Source: Acidovorax sp. YS12 (GTDB taxonomy: Bacteria > Pseudomonadota > Gammaproteobacteria > Burkholderiales > Burkholderiaceae_C). From it: DNA of 64,000 nucleotides. The notes beneath the pieces are model-generated. The model had not been told where the DNA came from. It did no database searches and saw nothing but the letters and a program-made list of their open reading frames with translations. The position numbers were made by a program, and so were the translations under genes. This document shows positions 37,504 through 46,788 of the stretch, in pieces. The stretch is taken from positions 1,860,001 through 1,924,000 of the forward strand of contig CP053915.1 of NCBI GenBank assembly GCA_021496925.1, written 5' to 3'. Positions within the stretch are counted from its first letter, which is position 1. Each line of letters opens with the position of its first letter.

Positions 37504-38139
37504 ATGGCCCAGTACTTCGAAGTCCACCCCGACAACCCGCAGCCGCGCCTGCTCAAGCAGGCAGCAGCGCTGCTGGGCCGGGGCGGCGTGCTGGCGGTGC
37601 CCACGGATTCCAGCTACGCCCTGGTGTGCCAGCTCGACGACAAGGCCGCCGTGGACCGGCTGCGGCGCATCCGCCAGGTGGACGAAAAGCACCACCTCAC
37701 CGTGCTGTGCCGCGACCTGTCGGAGCTAGCCAGCTACGCCATCGTGGACAACCGCCAGTACCGCCTGCTCAAGCTGGCCACGCCCGGCGCCTACACCTTC
37801 ATCCTCGACGCGACCAAGGAAGTGCCACGGCGCGTCAGCCATCCGCAGCGCAAGACCATCGGGCTGCGCGTGCCCACGCACAAAAGCCTGCAGACGCTGC
37901 TGGAACTGGTCGGCGCCCCCCTGCTGGCCACGACACTGATCCCCGCCGGGGAGACGGAGCCCCTGAACGACCCGCAGGACATCCGCGAACGCTACGAAAA
38001 GCAGCTCGACGGCATCGTGGATGCCGGCGCCTGCCCGCAAGCGCCGACCACGGTGCTGGATCTCGTTCCCATGGCCACGGGCGGCGAGCCCGTGGTGGTG
38101 CGCGAAGGCCGGGGCAGCCTGCAGGCCCTGGGCCTGTGA
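37504..38139 (+). CDS. YciO-type Sua5/YrdC domain protein
   Basis: A 211-aa protein of the threonylcarbamoyl-AMP synthase superfamily. GGVLAVPTDSSYALVCQ, RIRQVDEKHHLTVLCRDL, TPGAYTFILDATKEVPRR and RKTIGLRVPTHKS match the YciO branch. Canonical TsaC makes the tRNA t6A precursor; YciO members seem to lack efficient activity, so the role is uncertain. It is directly after the PHP gene, as in many genomes. Confidence 0.88.
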   Translation: MAQYFEVHPDNPQPRLLKQAAALLGRGGVLAVPTDSSYALVCQLDDKAAVDRLRRIRQVDEKHHLTVLCRDLSELASYAIVDNRQYRLLKLATPGAYTFILDATKEVPRRVSHPQRKTIGLRVPTHKSLQTLLELVGAPLLATTLIPAGETEPLNDPQDIRERYEKQLDGIVDAGACPQAPTTVLDLVPMATGGEPVVVREGRGSLQALGL

Positions 38140-38186
38140 CCCGCGTGGGCAGTGGGCCTGCCCGCTGCGTCTGACACAATCGCGCC

Positions 38187-38855
38187 GTGGACATCAACAA
38201 TCTCATCCAGACCGTTCTCATCTACGCGCTGCCGGTGCTGTTCTCCATCACCGTGCACGAAGCGGCCCATGGCTACGCGGCGCGCCACTTCGGCGACAAC
38301 ACCGCCTACATGCTGGGGCGCTGCACGCTCAACCCGCTCAAGCACATCGACCCGGTCGGCACCATCCTGATGCCGCTGCTGCTGTACTTCGCCACCTCGG
38401 GCGCATTTCTGTTCGGCTACGCCAAGCCGGTTCCGGTGCAGTTCGGGCGGCTGCGCAACCCCAAGCGCGACATGGTGTGGGTGGCCCTGGCCGGCCCGGC
38501 ATCGAACTTCGTGCAGGCCATCTTCTGGGCCCTCCTGTGGGTGCTCCTGCCAGGCCTGGGCGTGGAAGAGCCTTTCTTCGTCGAGATGGCGCAAGCCGGC
38601 GTGCTCGTCAACCTGGTGATGTGGGCTTTCAACCTGTTCCCGCTGCCGCCCCTCGATGGCGGACGCATCCTCGTCGGCCTGCTGCCCTGGAAACAGGCCC
38701 AGCTCGTGGCACGCATCGAGCCCTGGGGGTTCTTCATTGTCATGGGCCTGGTCATCGCCGGGGTCGTGGGCACGCTGTGGCTGCGCCCGCTGATGAGCCT
38801 GGGCTACGGTGTCATCCATCTCCTGATCACGCCCCTGGCTGCGCTGCTGCGCTAG
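38187..38855 (+). CDS. Site-2 protease-type (M50) membrane metalloprotease
   Basis: A 222-aa integral membrane protease from a GTG at 38187. The zinc motif is ITVHEAAHGYAARHFGD (H24, E25, H28) and the third ligand lies in FNLFPLPPLDGGRIL (NPxPxxDG-like). Six hydrophobic segments are visible. No PDZ domain is present, so it is of the small YwhC/SREBP-like subgroup. Substrate unknown. Confidence 0.88.
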   Translation: MDINNLIQTVLIYALPVLFSITVHEAAHGYAARHFGDNTAYMLGRCTLNPLKHIDPVGTILMPLLLYFATSGAFLFGYAKPVPVQFGRLRNPKRDMVWVALAGPASNFVQAIFWALLWVLLPGLGVEEPFFVEMAQAGVLVNLVMWAFNLFPLPPLDGGRILVGLLPWKQAQLVARIEPWGFFIVMGLVIAGVVGTLWLRPLMSLGYGVIHLLITPLAALLR

Positions 38856-38875
38856 GGTTTTTGCATTTCCCGCAC

Positions 38876-40165
38876 ATGAGCACCACCCGTTTTCTCACAG
38901 GCATCACGCCCTCCGGCGCCCCCCACCTGGGCAACTACGCGGGGATGATGCGCCCGGCCATCGAAGCCACGCGCACCCCGGCGGTCGAAAACTTCTACTT
39001 CCTGGCCGACTACCACGCGCTCATCAAATGCCAGGACCCGGGGCGCGTGCACCGCTCGACCCTGGAAATCGCGGCAAGCTGGCTGGCGGCGGGCCTGGAC
39101 CCCGAGCGGGTCACGTTCTACCGGCAGTCCGATATTCCCGAAATTCCGGAACTGCACTGGCTGCTGTCCTGCGTCACCGGCAAGGGCCTTCTCAACCGCG
39201 CGCACGCCTACAAGGCCGCCCAGGACAAGAACCAGGAAGCCGGCCGCGAGCAGGACGAAGGCGTGACCGCGGGCCTGTTCATGTACCCCGTGCTCATGGG
39301 CGCTGACATCCTGCTGTTCAACGCCCACAAGGTGCCCGTGGGGCGCGACCAGATCCAGCACATCGAGATGGCGCGCGACATGGCCGCAAGCTTCAACCAC
39401 CTCTATGGCGAGCACTTCGTGCTGCCCGAGGCCGCGGTGGACGACCAGGTGGCCACCCTGCCCGGGCTCGACGGCCGCAAGATGAGCAAGAGCTACGACA
39501 ACACGATCGCCCTGTTCACGCCGCGCGAGCAGTTGCGCAAGCTGATCGGCGGCATCCTGACCGACTCGCGCGCGCCCGGCGAGCCCAAGGACACCGAGGG
39601 CTCCGCGCTGTTCCAGATCTACCAGGCGTTCGCCAGCGAGGAAGAAACCGCCGCGCTGCGCCGCGCCTATGCCAATGGCATCGCATGGGGCGACGCCAAG
39701 CAGATGCTGTTCGACCGTATCGACCGGGAGATCGCGCCGCTGCGCGAGCGCTACGACGATTTGCTGGCCCACCCCGAGCACGTCGAACACATCCTGCAGG
39801 CTGGCGCGGAGCGTGCGCGCAAGATCGCCACGCCCTTCATGCGCGCGCTGCGCGCCGCCGTGGGCTTGCGCAGCCTGGCCCAGAGCGCTGGCAGCGGCAA
39901 GCCTGCCGCCAAGGCGGCCAAGGCTACGCTTCCCGGCTTCAAGCAATACCGCGAGGCCGACGGCAAGTTCTATTTCAAGCTCGTGGCGGCCGATGGCCGC
40001 ATGCTGCTGCAAAGCAAGGGGTTCGACGTGCCGAAGGACGCGGGCCAGGCCATTGCACGCCTGCAGCAGCAAGGGCTCGACGCAGCCATCAATCTGCTGG
40101 AGCCGCTGGAGCAGGAGGCCCGCGCCGAGGCTGCCGCTGCGCTGCAGGCCCTGGCAACGGCCTGA
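38876..40165 (+). CDS. trpS: Tryptophanyl-tRNA synthetase with C-terminal extension
   Basis: A 429-aa class I synthetase. HIGH-like motif is TGITPSGAPHLGNYAG and KMSKS is DGRKMSKSYDN. Bacterial TrpRS is usually ~330-340 aa; here ~95 extra residues follow, with a lysine/alanine linker (KPAAKAAKA) and a compact module FKQYREADGKFYFKLVAADG then RMLLQSKGFDV, like a YegP/DUF1508 fold. The core looks complete. The role of the extension is unknown; it is a feature of this bacterial group as far as I recall. Confidence 0.93.
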   Translation: MSTTRFLTGITPSGAPHLGNYAGMMRPAIEATRTPAVENFYFLADYHALIKCQDPGRVHRSTLEIAASWLAAGLDPERVTFYRQSDIPEIPELHWLLSCVTGKGLLNRAHAYKAAQDKNQEAGREQDEGVTAGLFMYPVLMGADILLFNAHKVPVGRDQIQHIEMARDMAASFNHLYGEHFVLPEAAVDDQVATLPGLDGRKMSKSYDNTIALFTPREQLRKLIGGILTDSRAPGEPKDTEGSALFQIYQAFASEEETAALRRAYANGIAWGDAKQMLFDRIDREIAPLRERYDDLLAHPEHVEHILQAGAERARKIATPFMRALRAAVGLRSLAQSAGSGKPAAKAAKATLPGFKQYREADGKFYFKLVAADGRMLLQSKGFDVPKDAGQAIARLQQQGLDAAINLLEPLEQEARAEAAAALQALATA

Positions 40166-40246
40166 CCAAAGATCAACATTTGTCAAACCACCTTGAGCTG
40201 CGAATGGGCCTGCGCATAGGATCACCCCCCAGAAAGGAGCGAATCT

Positions 40247-40957
40247 ATGCGCATTGCTGCATTGGATGACGATGCGCTGCAACTGGAGCTGATCCAGCGT
40301 GCCACCGCAGCCATGGGCCACATGTGCCACACCTACCAAAGTGGGGCCACTTTGCTCAAGGCATTGCGCCGCGAGACCTTCGACCTGCTGGTCGTTGACT
40401 GGGAGCTTCCCGACATCCCGGGGCCGGAGATCGTCCGCTGGGTGCGCGAGAACCTGGGGACCGAGCTGCCGATCCTGTTCGTCACCCACCGCCGGGAGGA
40501 GCGCGACATCGTCGAGGGGCTGGGCAGCGGTGCCGACGACTTCATGGTCAAACCCGTGCGCGTTGGCGAGCTCACTGCACGCGTGACGGCACTGCTGCGC
40601 CGGGCCTACCCGGCTGCCACGCAGAGCGTGCTGGAGTTCGGGCGCTACCGGTTCGTTCCCGATGCGCATGCGCTGGAGGTTGACGGGCAGCGTGTGGAGC
40701 TGAAGAACCGGGAGTACGATCTGGCGCTGTTCCTGTTCCAGAACATGGGGCGCCTGCTGTCGCGCGACCACTTGCGCGAAATCATCTGGGGGCAGAATTC
40801 CGACGTGATGTCCCGCTCCCTGGACACGCACATTTCCCGTCTGCGTACACTGTTGGATCTGCGCCCTGCCAATGGCTTCATCGTTTCCGCCGTCTACGGC
40901 GTGGGTTATCGTTTTGAAGCCGTGGCACCCCTTCCGTCCAGCCCTGCACCGAACTGA
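40247..40957 (+). CDS. OmpR/PhoB-type response regulator
   Basis: A 236-aa regulator. Receiver: DDD at residues 7-9, phosphoacceptor D51 (LLVVDWELPD), T80 and K102 (FMVKPVR). Winged-helix DNA-binding domain: VELKNREYDLALFLFQNMG, LLSRDHLREIIW, SRSLDTHISRLRTLL and GVGYRF. AAAGGAG precedes the ATG. It opens an operon with a FecR-domain protein and a CHASE2 kinase, which is probably its partner. Confidence 0.92.
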   Translation: MRIAALDDDALQLELIQRATAAMGHMCHTYQSGATLLKALRRETFDLLVVDWELPDIPGPEIVRWVRENLGTELPILFVTHRREERDIVEGLGSGADDFMVKPVRVGELTARVTALLRRAYPAATQSVLEFGRYRFVPDAHALEVDGQRVELKNREYDLALFLFQNMGRLLSRDHLREIIWGQNSDVMSRSLDTHISRLRTLLDLRPANGFIVSAVYGVGYRFEAVAPLPSSPAPN

Positions 40958-40968
40958 ACCGCTTCTCC

Positions 40969-42669
40969 ATGTTTTGTCCCTCGCAGCCAGCCGCCGCCCC
41001 GTTCCACACCGCAATCCGTCTGGCACTGTGGGGAACGCTGGCCTGCGCCGCGACGGCGCACGCAGCCCCGCCCCTGGGCCTGCAAAGCATTGCCCATACC
41101 GTGGTGCTTGGCGACACACTCGAACGCCTGGCCTTGCACTATCTGGGTGATGCCCGGCGCTGGCATCTGCTGCAGACCAGCAACCGCGTTGCCGACCCCC
41201 GCCGCCTGCAGCCCGGCTCCGTGCTGCGCATCCCCACACGGCTGCTGCCGACAAGCAGCGCTACCGTGGAGTTCGTACACGGTTCCGTCACGCGCAAAAC
41301 GCCAGATGGCACCGCCCTCGTGCAGCCGGGACAGGTATTGGAAGAAGGTGCGGCACTCGAGTCCGGCCAGGACTCTTTCGTCGCCGTGCGTTTGGCCGAT
41401 GGCTCCGTCGTGCGCGTGCAAGCCCAGTCCGAGGTGCAATTGCAGCAACTGCGGCGCCGAGGCAGGGCCGGCAGCCTTCAGTCGGTGCTCGAGATGCACC
41501 GGGGCAGTGTCGAGACTTCGGTCCCCAACCAGGACAAGACGCCACGCTATCTTGAAATTCGCACGCCCTCGGCATCGACCAGCGTCCGCGGCACGCGCTT
41601 CGACGTGCGCCTGACGCCAGAAGGCAAGACCGCCACGGCCGTGGTCGAGGGGACCGTAGCCGTGCAAGCACGCGACGCCGGTCAAAGCTCTGCGGGTGCA
41701 TTGCTCAAGCCGGGCCAGGGTGTCGCCGTGAGTGCGGAGGGCCAAGTCGGCACCCCGCGTGCGCTGTTGCCCATGCCCGATCTATCCGGCGTGCCTGAGG
41801 CCCTGCATGACGCCGCCTTGCTGAATCTGCCGCTGCCTGCCTTGGGCGAGGCCACCAAGTGGCAGGTGGAGATTGCGCAAGATCCACAGTTCACCCAGGT
41901 GCTGCGCCAAGGCAGTTTCAGTGCCCCCATGGCGACCTGGCCTGTATTGGCCGATGGTCTCTACCAGCTCCGTGTGCGCGGGGTGGATGCCGAAGGGATT
42001 CCAGGCTACGCCACCCAGCGCCCCTTGCGCATCAAGACACGGCCCATCCCGCCGCTGGCGCAGTCTCCCGCGCCAGGCGCCATCCTGGCACAAGACCAGG
42101 CCGAATTGCGTTGCACCGAGGTGCCTGGCGTGCGTTGGTACCACCTGCAAGTGGCCCGGGAAGAAGGATTCCAGGACGTGCAGGCGTCTGCAGAACGCCA
42201 GGACGAGTGCCGCCTGCCCTTGGCCGGGCTTGCCCTGGGCCGCTATTACTGGCGCGCGGCCAGCGTGCAGCAACTCGCCGACGGCTCGGCCGACCACGGC
42301 CCATTTTCGCCAGTTCAACCCTTCGCCATAGAAGCGCGCCCTGCCGCAGTGGATGCTCTGGCAGAGCAGGGAGGGGGCGCAAACCTGGCACTGCACTGGA
42401 CTGCGCTGCCCGGACAAACATTCCGGCTGCTGCTCACACGGGATCCGGAAGGCACGCAAGGCGTTGCCGACGAAATCCTGGAGCACCCAGCCTGGTCTGC
42501 CCAGGGGCTGCCCCCTGGTACTTATTACGTGCGCATCCAGGTCAAGTCCGCTTCCGGTCTGCAAAGCGAATTCTCGCCACCACGAAAAATCAGCGTGAAC
42601 CATTCGGTGCTTGACGGTTCCGGCCTGCCGTTGCGCACCCTGTCGGGTACGGCCATCCAAAGCCCCTGA
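40969..42669 (+). CDS. Periplasmic LysM-FecR domain protein
   Basis: A 566-aa secreted protein. A signal peptide (AIRLALWGTLACAATAHA) is followed by a LysM domain (HTVVLGDTLERLALHYLGDA, LLQTSNRVADPRRLQPG), a FecR domain (GSVVRVQAQSEVQLQQLRR; TPSASTSVRGTRFDVRL), then fibronectin-like repeats (QVEIAQDPQFTQVL; YHLQVAREEGFQDV). It may be a periplasmic signal-input protein for the CHASE2 kinase coded 14 bp downstream. The FecR domain here is not the membrane anti-sigma type. Confidence 0.88.
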   Translation: MFCPSQPAAAPFHTAIRLALWGTLACAATAHAAPPLGLQSIAHTVVLGDTLERLALHYLGDARRWHLLQTSNRVADPRRLQPGSVLRIPTRLLPTSSATVEFVHGSVTRKTPDGTALVQPGQVLEEGAALESGQDSFVAVRLADGSVVRVQAQSEVQLQQLRRRGRAGSLQSVLEMHRGSVETSVPNQDKTPRYLEIRTPSASTSVRGTRFDVRLTPEGKTATAVVEGTVAVQARDAGQSSAGALLKPGQGVAVSAEGQVGTPRALLPMPDLSGVPEALHDAALLNLPLPALGEATKWQVEIAQDPQFTQVLRQGSFSAPMATWPVLADGLYQLRVRGVDAEGIPGYATQRPLRIKTRPIPPLAQSPAPGAILAQDQAELRCTEVPGVRWYHLQVAREEGFQDVQASAERQDECRLPLAGLALGRYYWRAASVQQLADGSADHGPFSPVQPFAIEARPAAVDALAEQGGGANLALHWTALPGQTFRLLLTRDPEGTQGVADEILEHPAWSAQGLPPGTYYVRIQVKSASGLQSEFSPPRKISVNHSVLDGSGLPLRTLSGTAIQSP

Positions 42670-42683
42670 GACAGCCCGCCACC

Positions 42684-45020
42684 ATGCAGGCGCAACCCGC
42701 CAGCCGCCCTGTACGCCGTCTCGAATGGGGTGCACTCGCGGCGGTGCTGCTGGGTTTCGTATTGTGGTTCAGCGGCCCGGAGCACATGCCGCGTGTCAAC
42801 CATTTGGTCCAGGACACGGTTTCCTGGCTCTATCCACGCCGCGCCAGCCCTGACATCGTCATCGTGTCCATCGACGCCCGCAGCATCCAGGCGATTGGAC
42901 GCTGGCCATGGCGCCGCGCGCTGCATGCAGAACTGATCCATCGGATTTCGGCACAAGCGCCACGCGCTATCGGCATGGACATCCTGTTTGGCGAGGAAGA
43001 CCTCGACTACCCCGGAGACGACCTGCTGCTGGCCCAGGCCATGCACAGCAGCGGGCGTGTCGTTCTCCCAGTCATCCGGCGTGAAGCCACTCCCGGTGGA
43101 CGCCCGGGTACCGAACGCCCCTTCGCGCCATTCGTACAAGCGGCGGCGGAACTCGGCCACGTGCATGTACACATGGACAGCGACGGCGTCATGCGCAGCA
43201 TTTACCGGCAAGAAGGCCCTGCGTCTGCTCCGTGGCCGCACCTGAGCCTGGCAATGGCCTGCGTTGCCGGTGCCGCCCAGCCAGCGTGCCAGCAAGATAC
43301 CGCCGTGCCCCGTCGCGGCGCCTGGGTACGCAAGGACCCGCAAATCATCGCCTTCGCCAATGGCTCAGCCCCGTTCACCAGTTACTCCTACATCGACGTA
43401 CTGCGTGGCCAAGTGCCTGCTGCCGCCTTTCGGGACAAATACGTACTCGTAGGGGCAACGGCACCTGGGCTGGGCGACCTGCTGCCAGCGCCCGTCGGCC
43501 TTCAGGTTCGCCACATGCCCAATGTGGAACTCGTGGCCCACATACTGAACAACGAGCTGACCCACGTGCGCATCCAGCCGGCCTCGGGCCTGGCCAACAG
43601 CGCCTTCAATCTGCTTCCCGTCGGGCTGGCCCTTTGGGCTCTCGCGGCGCTAGGGCCTTCCGCCGCGCTCATGGGCTGTATCGCCCTTGCCATTGCCATG
43701 CTGGCATTCGCCGGGCTCGCCCCCGGGATATGGGAGGTCATGCTGTCCCCAGCGGCAGGGCTTGCCGGTATCGCCATGGCATACCCTCTGTGGAGTTGGC
43801 GCCGCTTGAGTGCAGCGACCCGCTTCCTTGAGCTGGAAATGCAAACCCTGCGGCGCGAAGGCCTGCCCATTTCCCCTGCTGGCGACGGCCCGCATCGCGG
43901 CGACTTCCTGGAGCGCCGGATCAGAGCCGTGGAGCATGCCTCCGAACATCTGCGCAACCTGCACCATTTCGTGAGCACCAGCCTGCAGCAATTGCCGTCA
44001 CCCACCTTTGTGTGCGATGCCCAGGGCTATGTACTGCTCGCCAACGCCGCCGCGGCCCATCATCTCGGGATCAAAATCCAGGACATCCACCGTGCCTTTC
44101 TGCCAACACTGCTGCGAACATTGGTCGCGGACGATAGCGGACAGCCTCTGCTGCAAGGGCCGCAAATCCAGGCAGGCACGCTTCCCCCGCAATCCGAAGG
44201 GCGCGACGCCGAGGGCCGCAGCATGCTGCTGCTGGCCAAACCATTCTCTGCCTCCCCTGCGCAAGGGTGGCTCATCACCCTGGTCGATTTGACGGACATG
44301 CGCCAGGCGCAAAAGCAGCGCGACCAAGCCATGCACTTCATCTCGCACGACATCCGGGCTCCCATCGGGTCCATCCTGACATTGCTGGAAATGCAGCGCG
44401 AATATCCTGGCCAGATGCCGGCATCCGAACTGATGGCACGCATAGAGCGCTACGCCCAGGCCTCCCTGGCCCTGGCCGAGAACTTCGTGCATTTGGCCAG
44501 CGCCAAGTACCATGCATACCAGTTCGCGCCGGTAGACCTCGCTGTGCTGCTTGAGGAAGCGGTGGACGATGCCTGGGCTGCCCTGCGCGAACACCAGCTC
44601 TCCATTGATATCGTGCTGAAGGAAGACCCGGCTTACTGCATGGGGGATCGGGCATTGCTGAGCCGTGCCATCACGAACATTCTGGGCAACGCCATCAAAT
44701 TCAGCCCCAAAGGCAGCGAACTGCACTGCACGCTCTCCCTGCGTACGCAAAACTGGGTCCTCGCCGTGCGGGACCAAGGCCCTGGGATCAGTGCCAATGA
44801 CCAGCAACGGCTGTTCCTTCCGTTTGAACGCATGCACAGCCACAGCCACCCTTCAGTCGCCGGAGCAGGCCTGGGCCTTGCCTTCGTGCATACGGTACTG
44901 CTGCGCCACGGAGGCAGCGTCGAGGTGGAAAGCCAAGAAGGACAGGGGGCGGAATTCAGGCTGGTGCTACCGCGCGCCGAGGTGGCGCACCCCGAAGACC
45001 CCACCGACACCGCAGGCTGA
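42684..45020 (+). CDS. CHASE2-domain sensor histidine kinase
   Basis: A 778-aa membrane kinase. One N-terminal helix (LAAVLLGFVLWF) precedes the extracytoplasmic CHASE2 domain (PDIVIVSIDARSIQAIGRWP, FRDKYVLVGATAPGLGDL), then three helices (LLPVGLALWALAALG, ALMGCIALAIAMLAFAG, SPAAGLAGIAMAYPLW), a PAS domain (QLPSPTFVCDAQGYVLLANA), HisKA with H555 (HFISHDIRAPIGS) and HATPase (NILGNAIKFSP, DQGPGIS, GAGLGLAFV). It likely phosphorylates the OmpR-type regulator upstream, with the LysM-FecR protein as possible sensor partner. Confidence 0.92.
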   Translation: MQAQPASRPVRRLEWGALAAVLLGFVLWFSGPEHMPRVNHLVQDTVSWLYPRRASPDIVIVSIDARSIQAIGRWPWRRALHAELIHRISAQAPRAIGMDILFGEEDLDYPGDDLLLAQAMHSSGRVVLPVIRREATPGGRPGTERPFAPFVQAAAELGHVHVHMDSDGVMRSIYRQEGPASAPWPHLSLAMACVAGAAQPACQQDTAVPRRGAWVRKDPQIIAFANGSAPFTSYSYIDVLRGQVPAAAFRDKYVLVGATAPGLGDLLPAPVGLQVRHMPNVELVAHILNNELTHVRIQPASGLANSAFNLLPVGLALWALAALGPSAALMGCIALAIAMLAFAGLAPGIWEVMLSPAAGLAGIAMAYPLWSWRRLSAATRFLELEMQTLRREGLPISPAGDGPHRGDFLERRIRAVEHASEHLRNLHHFVSTSLQQLPSPTFVCDAQGYVLLANAAAAHHLGIKIQDIHRAFLPTLLRTLVADDSGQPLLQGPQIQAGTLPPQSEGRDAEGRSMLLLAKPFSASPAQGWLITLVDLTDMRQAQKQRDQAMHFISHDIRAPIGSILTLLEMQREYPGQMPASELMARIERYAQASLALAENFVHLASAKYHAYQFAPVDLAVLLEEAVDDAWAALREHQLSIDIVLKEDPAYCMGDRALLSRAITNILGNAIKFSPKGSELHCTLSLRTQNWVLAVRDQGPGISANDQQRLFLPFERMHSHSHPSVAGAGLGLAFVHTVLLRHGGSVEVESQEGQGAEFRLVLPRAEVAHPEDPTDTAG

Positions 45021-45122
45021 CGGCCGTGCGTTTGGTCAGGCTGTCCCAAAAATCTGTTACAACCCCCGACAAGCCAAGCGCACACTCGTGCTCCTGCCCT
45101 TTCCCATCACCACAGCAAACCC

Positions 45123-45806
45123 ATGAGCGAGTATCAACCGCAGGTGGCCTACGGCACCGAAGACCTCTTGATCAGCCTGTGCAATTCGGTCACCCACGTG
45201 CTGGGGGTAGCCACGCACAGCCAAATCCACTACTCCGCCATGGTTCAGCGCATCACCAAGACCTGCCTGCGGCCGGATATCGGCTGTTTCGTACTCTTTG
45301 ACGGCGGCTTTTCCGGGTTGGTGATCATCAACTTCACCGCACACGCGGCGATGGAACTGTACGAACGCTACCTGCTTAACATGGGCATGTCACGTGAGGA
45401 CTTGGCCACGTCCTATACCTCGGATGAGGTTGCCAACGTGATGGGCGAACTGATGAACCAGGTCGCGGGCGACTTCACCAGCAAGGTGCGCCGCGAACTC
45501 CAGACACACATTACGCAGAACCAGCCCAAGATGCTGGTCCTGAACCGGCAGGTCATGCTCAGCGTGGATGCCAACCTGGACAAGCCGGAAGCACGCCGCG
45601 TCACGTTCTACACCAGCAACAACAATATTTTCTACTTGGAACTGGCCATAGACCGCACGGAGTTCGTGAAGCTCTACGATTTCGAGCCCCAAGAACGTCC
45701 GGACCCTGATGCGCTGATGGCACAGAACCATGAAACGCCTCCCAGCGCACCAAGCGCCACGGGCAACAGTGAGACGGAAGAGCTTCTGCGTTCCCTTGGC
45801 ATGTAG
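45123..45806 (+). CDS. DUF3334-type protein with CheC/CheX-like domain
   Basis: A 227-aa cytoplasmic protein. SDEVANVMGELMNQVAGDFT resembles the E..N...G phosphatase helix of CheC/CheX, and the strand NNNIFYLELAID fits that fold. The acidic C-terminus (NSETEELLRSLGM) looks like a disordered tail. It follows the CHASE2 kinase by about 100 bp and may act on phosphorylated receivers or on c-di-GMP/pilus signalling; this is inference. Confidence 0.75.
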   Translation: MSEYQPQVAYGTEDLLISLCNSVTHVLGVATHSQIHYSAMVQRITKTCLRPDIGCFVLFDGGFSGLVIINFTAHAAMELYERYLLNMGMSREDLATSYTSDEVANVMGELMNQVAGDFTSKVRRELQTHITQNQPKMLVLNRQVMLSVDANLDKPEARRVTFYTSNNNIFYLELAIDRTEFVKLYDFEPQERPDPDALMAQNHETPPSAPSATGNSETEELLRSLGM

Positions 45807-45873
45807 TGCTCACACGCATCGTAAAATGCCGGGTTGTTCAATGGCTGAACCAACGGCCTTGGAAACAGTTGCA

Positions 45874-45961
45874 GGAGGTGTGGCAGAGTGGTCGATTGCA
45901 CCGGTCTTGAAAACCGGCAACGGGCAACCGTTCGTGAGTTCGAATCTCACCGCCTCCGCCA
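45874..45961 (+). tRNA. tRNA-Ser (anticodon UGA)
   Basis: An 88-nt class II tRNA. The acceptor strands GGAGGTG and CGCCTCC pair with one G-U, the anticodon loop is CTTGAAA (TGA at its centre), a long variable arm follows, the T-loop contains TTCGAATC, and the CCA is encoded. A strong terminator follows immediately. tRNA-Ser genes are common integration sites; the accessory region starts just downstream, but no second copy of its 3' end is seen in the window. Confidence 0.95.
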
Positions 45962-45967
45962 GACAAG

Positions 45968-46000
45968 AACCCCAAGTGATTGATTCGCTTGGGGTTTTTT
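45968..46000 (+). terminator. Terminator after tRNA-Ser
   Basis: AACCCCAAG and CTTGGGGTT form a 9-bp stem with a ten-nucleotide loop followed by a run of T residues. Confidence 0.85.
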
Positions 46001-46158
46001 GTTTTCTCCTGCATTCTGGATGCCATCGGGCATGCCATGCCGGGCTTGAAGTCCCCTCGAATTCCTGAACCAGTCAGAAGTAGAGATTGGTGGACAGTTT
46101 GACACGGCACTTGGCCGGGGAGCCGCCCCGACAGCTATGCGCTCCGCAAAAGCAGCAC

Positions 46159-46186
46159 TGCGCCCCACCACGTGGGCTGGGGCGCA
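46159..46186. terminator. GC-rich hairpin downstream of the ClbS-like gene
   Basis: TGCGCCCCA and TGGGGCGCA pair perfectly across a 10-nt loop containing CACGTGG. On the minus strand it is 27 bp past the ClbS-like stop, with only a weak T-rich segment (GCTTTTGC) later. It may be a terminator. Confidence 0.4.
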
Positions 46187-46212
46187 TAGCCCGTTGTGCG
46201 CCGCTATTCCTC

Positions 46213-46725
46213 TCAGGCAATACCGTGGGCCTTCTTCCACTTGCGCAGCCGGCCACGTGCATTGGTGTACGGAGAGGAAGTGTTGAACTGGATCATCCGC
46301 CCCTGTGTGTACTTCCCGTACCAAGGTACGCCGTACAGTGCGGCATCGTCGCTGGCCTCCACCAGCGCCACGATACGGGCATGCACCTGCGCGAATTGCC
46401 GCAGCAGGGCTGGATAGTCCTGATCCGCATGGTCCGCGTAGAACTTCTGCGCCAGGCGCCCCAACTCGTTCCACTTGAAACCCGTCTCGGGGAAATCGAC
46501 CGGCTGCCCCTTGGCCCTCGCATCGCACCACTTGAGCACGAGCAGGTTCCAGCCGATCAGATAGGCGACCAGGTCAGAGACACTCATCTGCGTGCCCTGG
46601 GCGTGGCCTTCCAGCGTGGCCTCATGGGCACGCCCCGGGGGCACACTGGCCAGATCGGCCAATAGCCTCTGGTAGCTGGAGCGTACCGCGTCCAGCAGTT
46701 CCGCCTTGCTTTGTGGCACCGCCAT
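46213..46725 (-). CDS. ClbS/DfsB-family four-helix protein
   Basis: A 170-aa protein of the DinB-like ClbS/DfsB family. Signatures are MAVPQSKAELLDAVRSSYQR, SVSDLVAYLIGWNLLVLKW, GFKWNELGRLAQKFYAD and PYTNARGRLRKWKKAHGI. ClbS hydrolyses colibactin and protects E. coli DNA; most homologues have no known substrate. No colibactin-like genes are present. MAVPQSK at 46725 is chosen over an upstream in-frame start. Confidence 0.85.
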   Translation of the reverse strand: MAVPQSKAELLDAVRSSYQRLLADLASVPPGRAHEATLEGHAQGTQMSVSDLVAYLIGWNLLVLKWCDARAKGQPVDFPETGFKWNELGRLAQKFYADHADQDYPALLRQFAQVHARIVALVEASDDAALYGVPWYGKYTQGRMIQFNTSSPYTNARGRLRKWKKAHGIA

Positions 46726-46788
46726 GTCCAAGCCTCCTGAAGCTGCTGCCAAATCGTGTTCGATTGAATGGGCGCGCCGGGCACCACA

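Noticed and set aside
45874..45961. tRNA-Ser as integration site of the island
   Set aside because: No second copy of the tRNA 3' end and no integrase gene were seen between 46 and 64 kb, so attachment at the tRNA is not supported.
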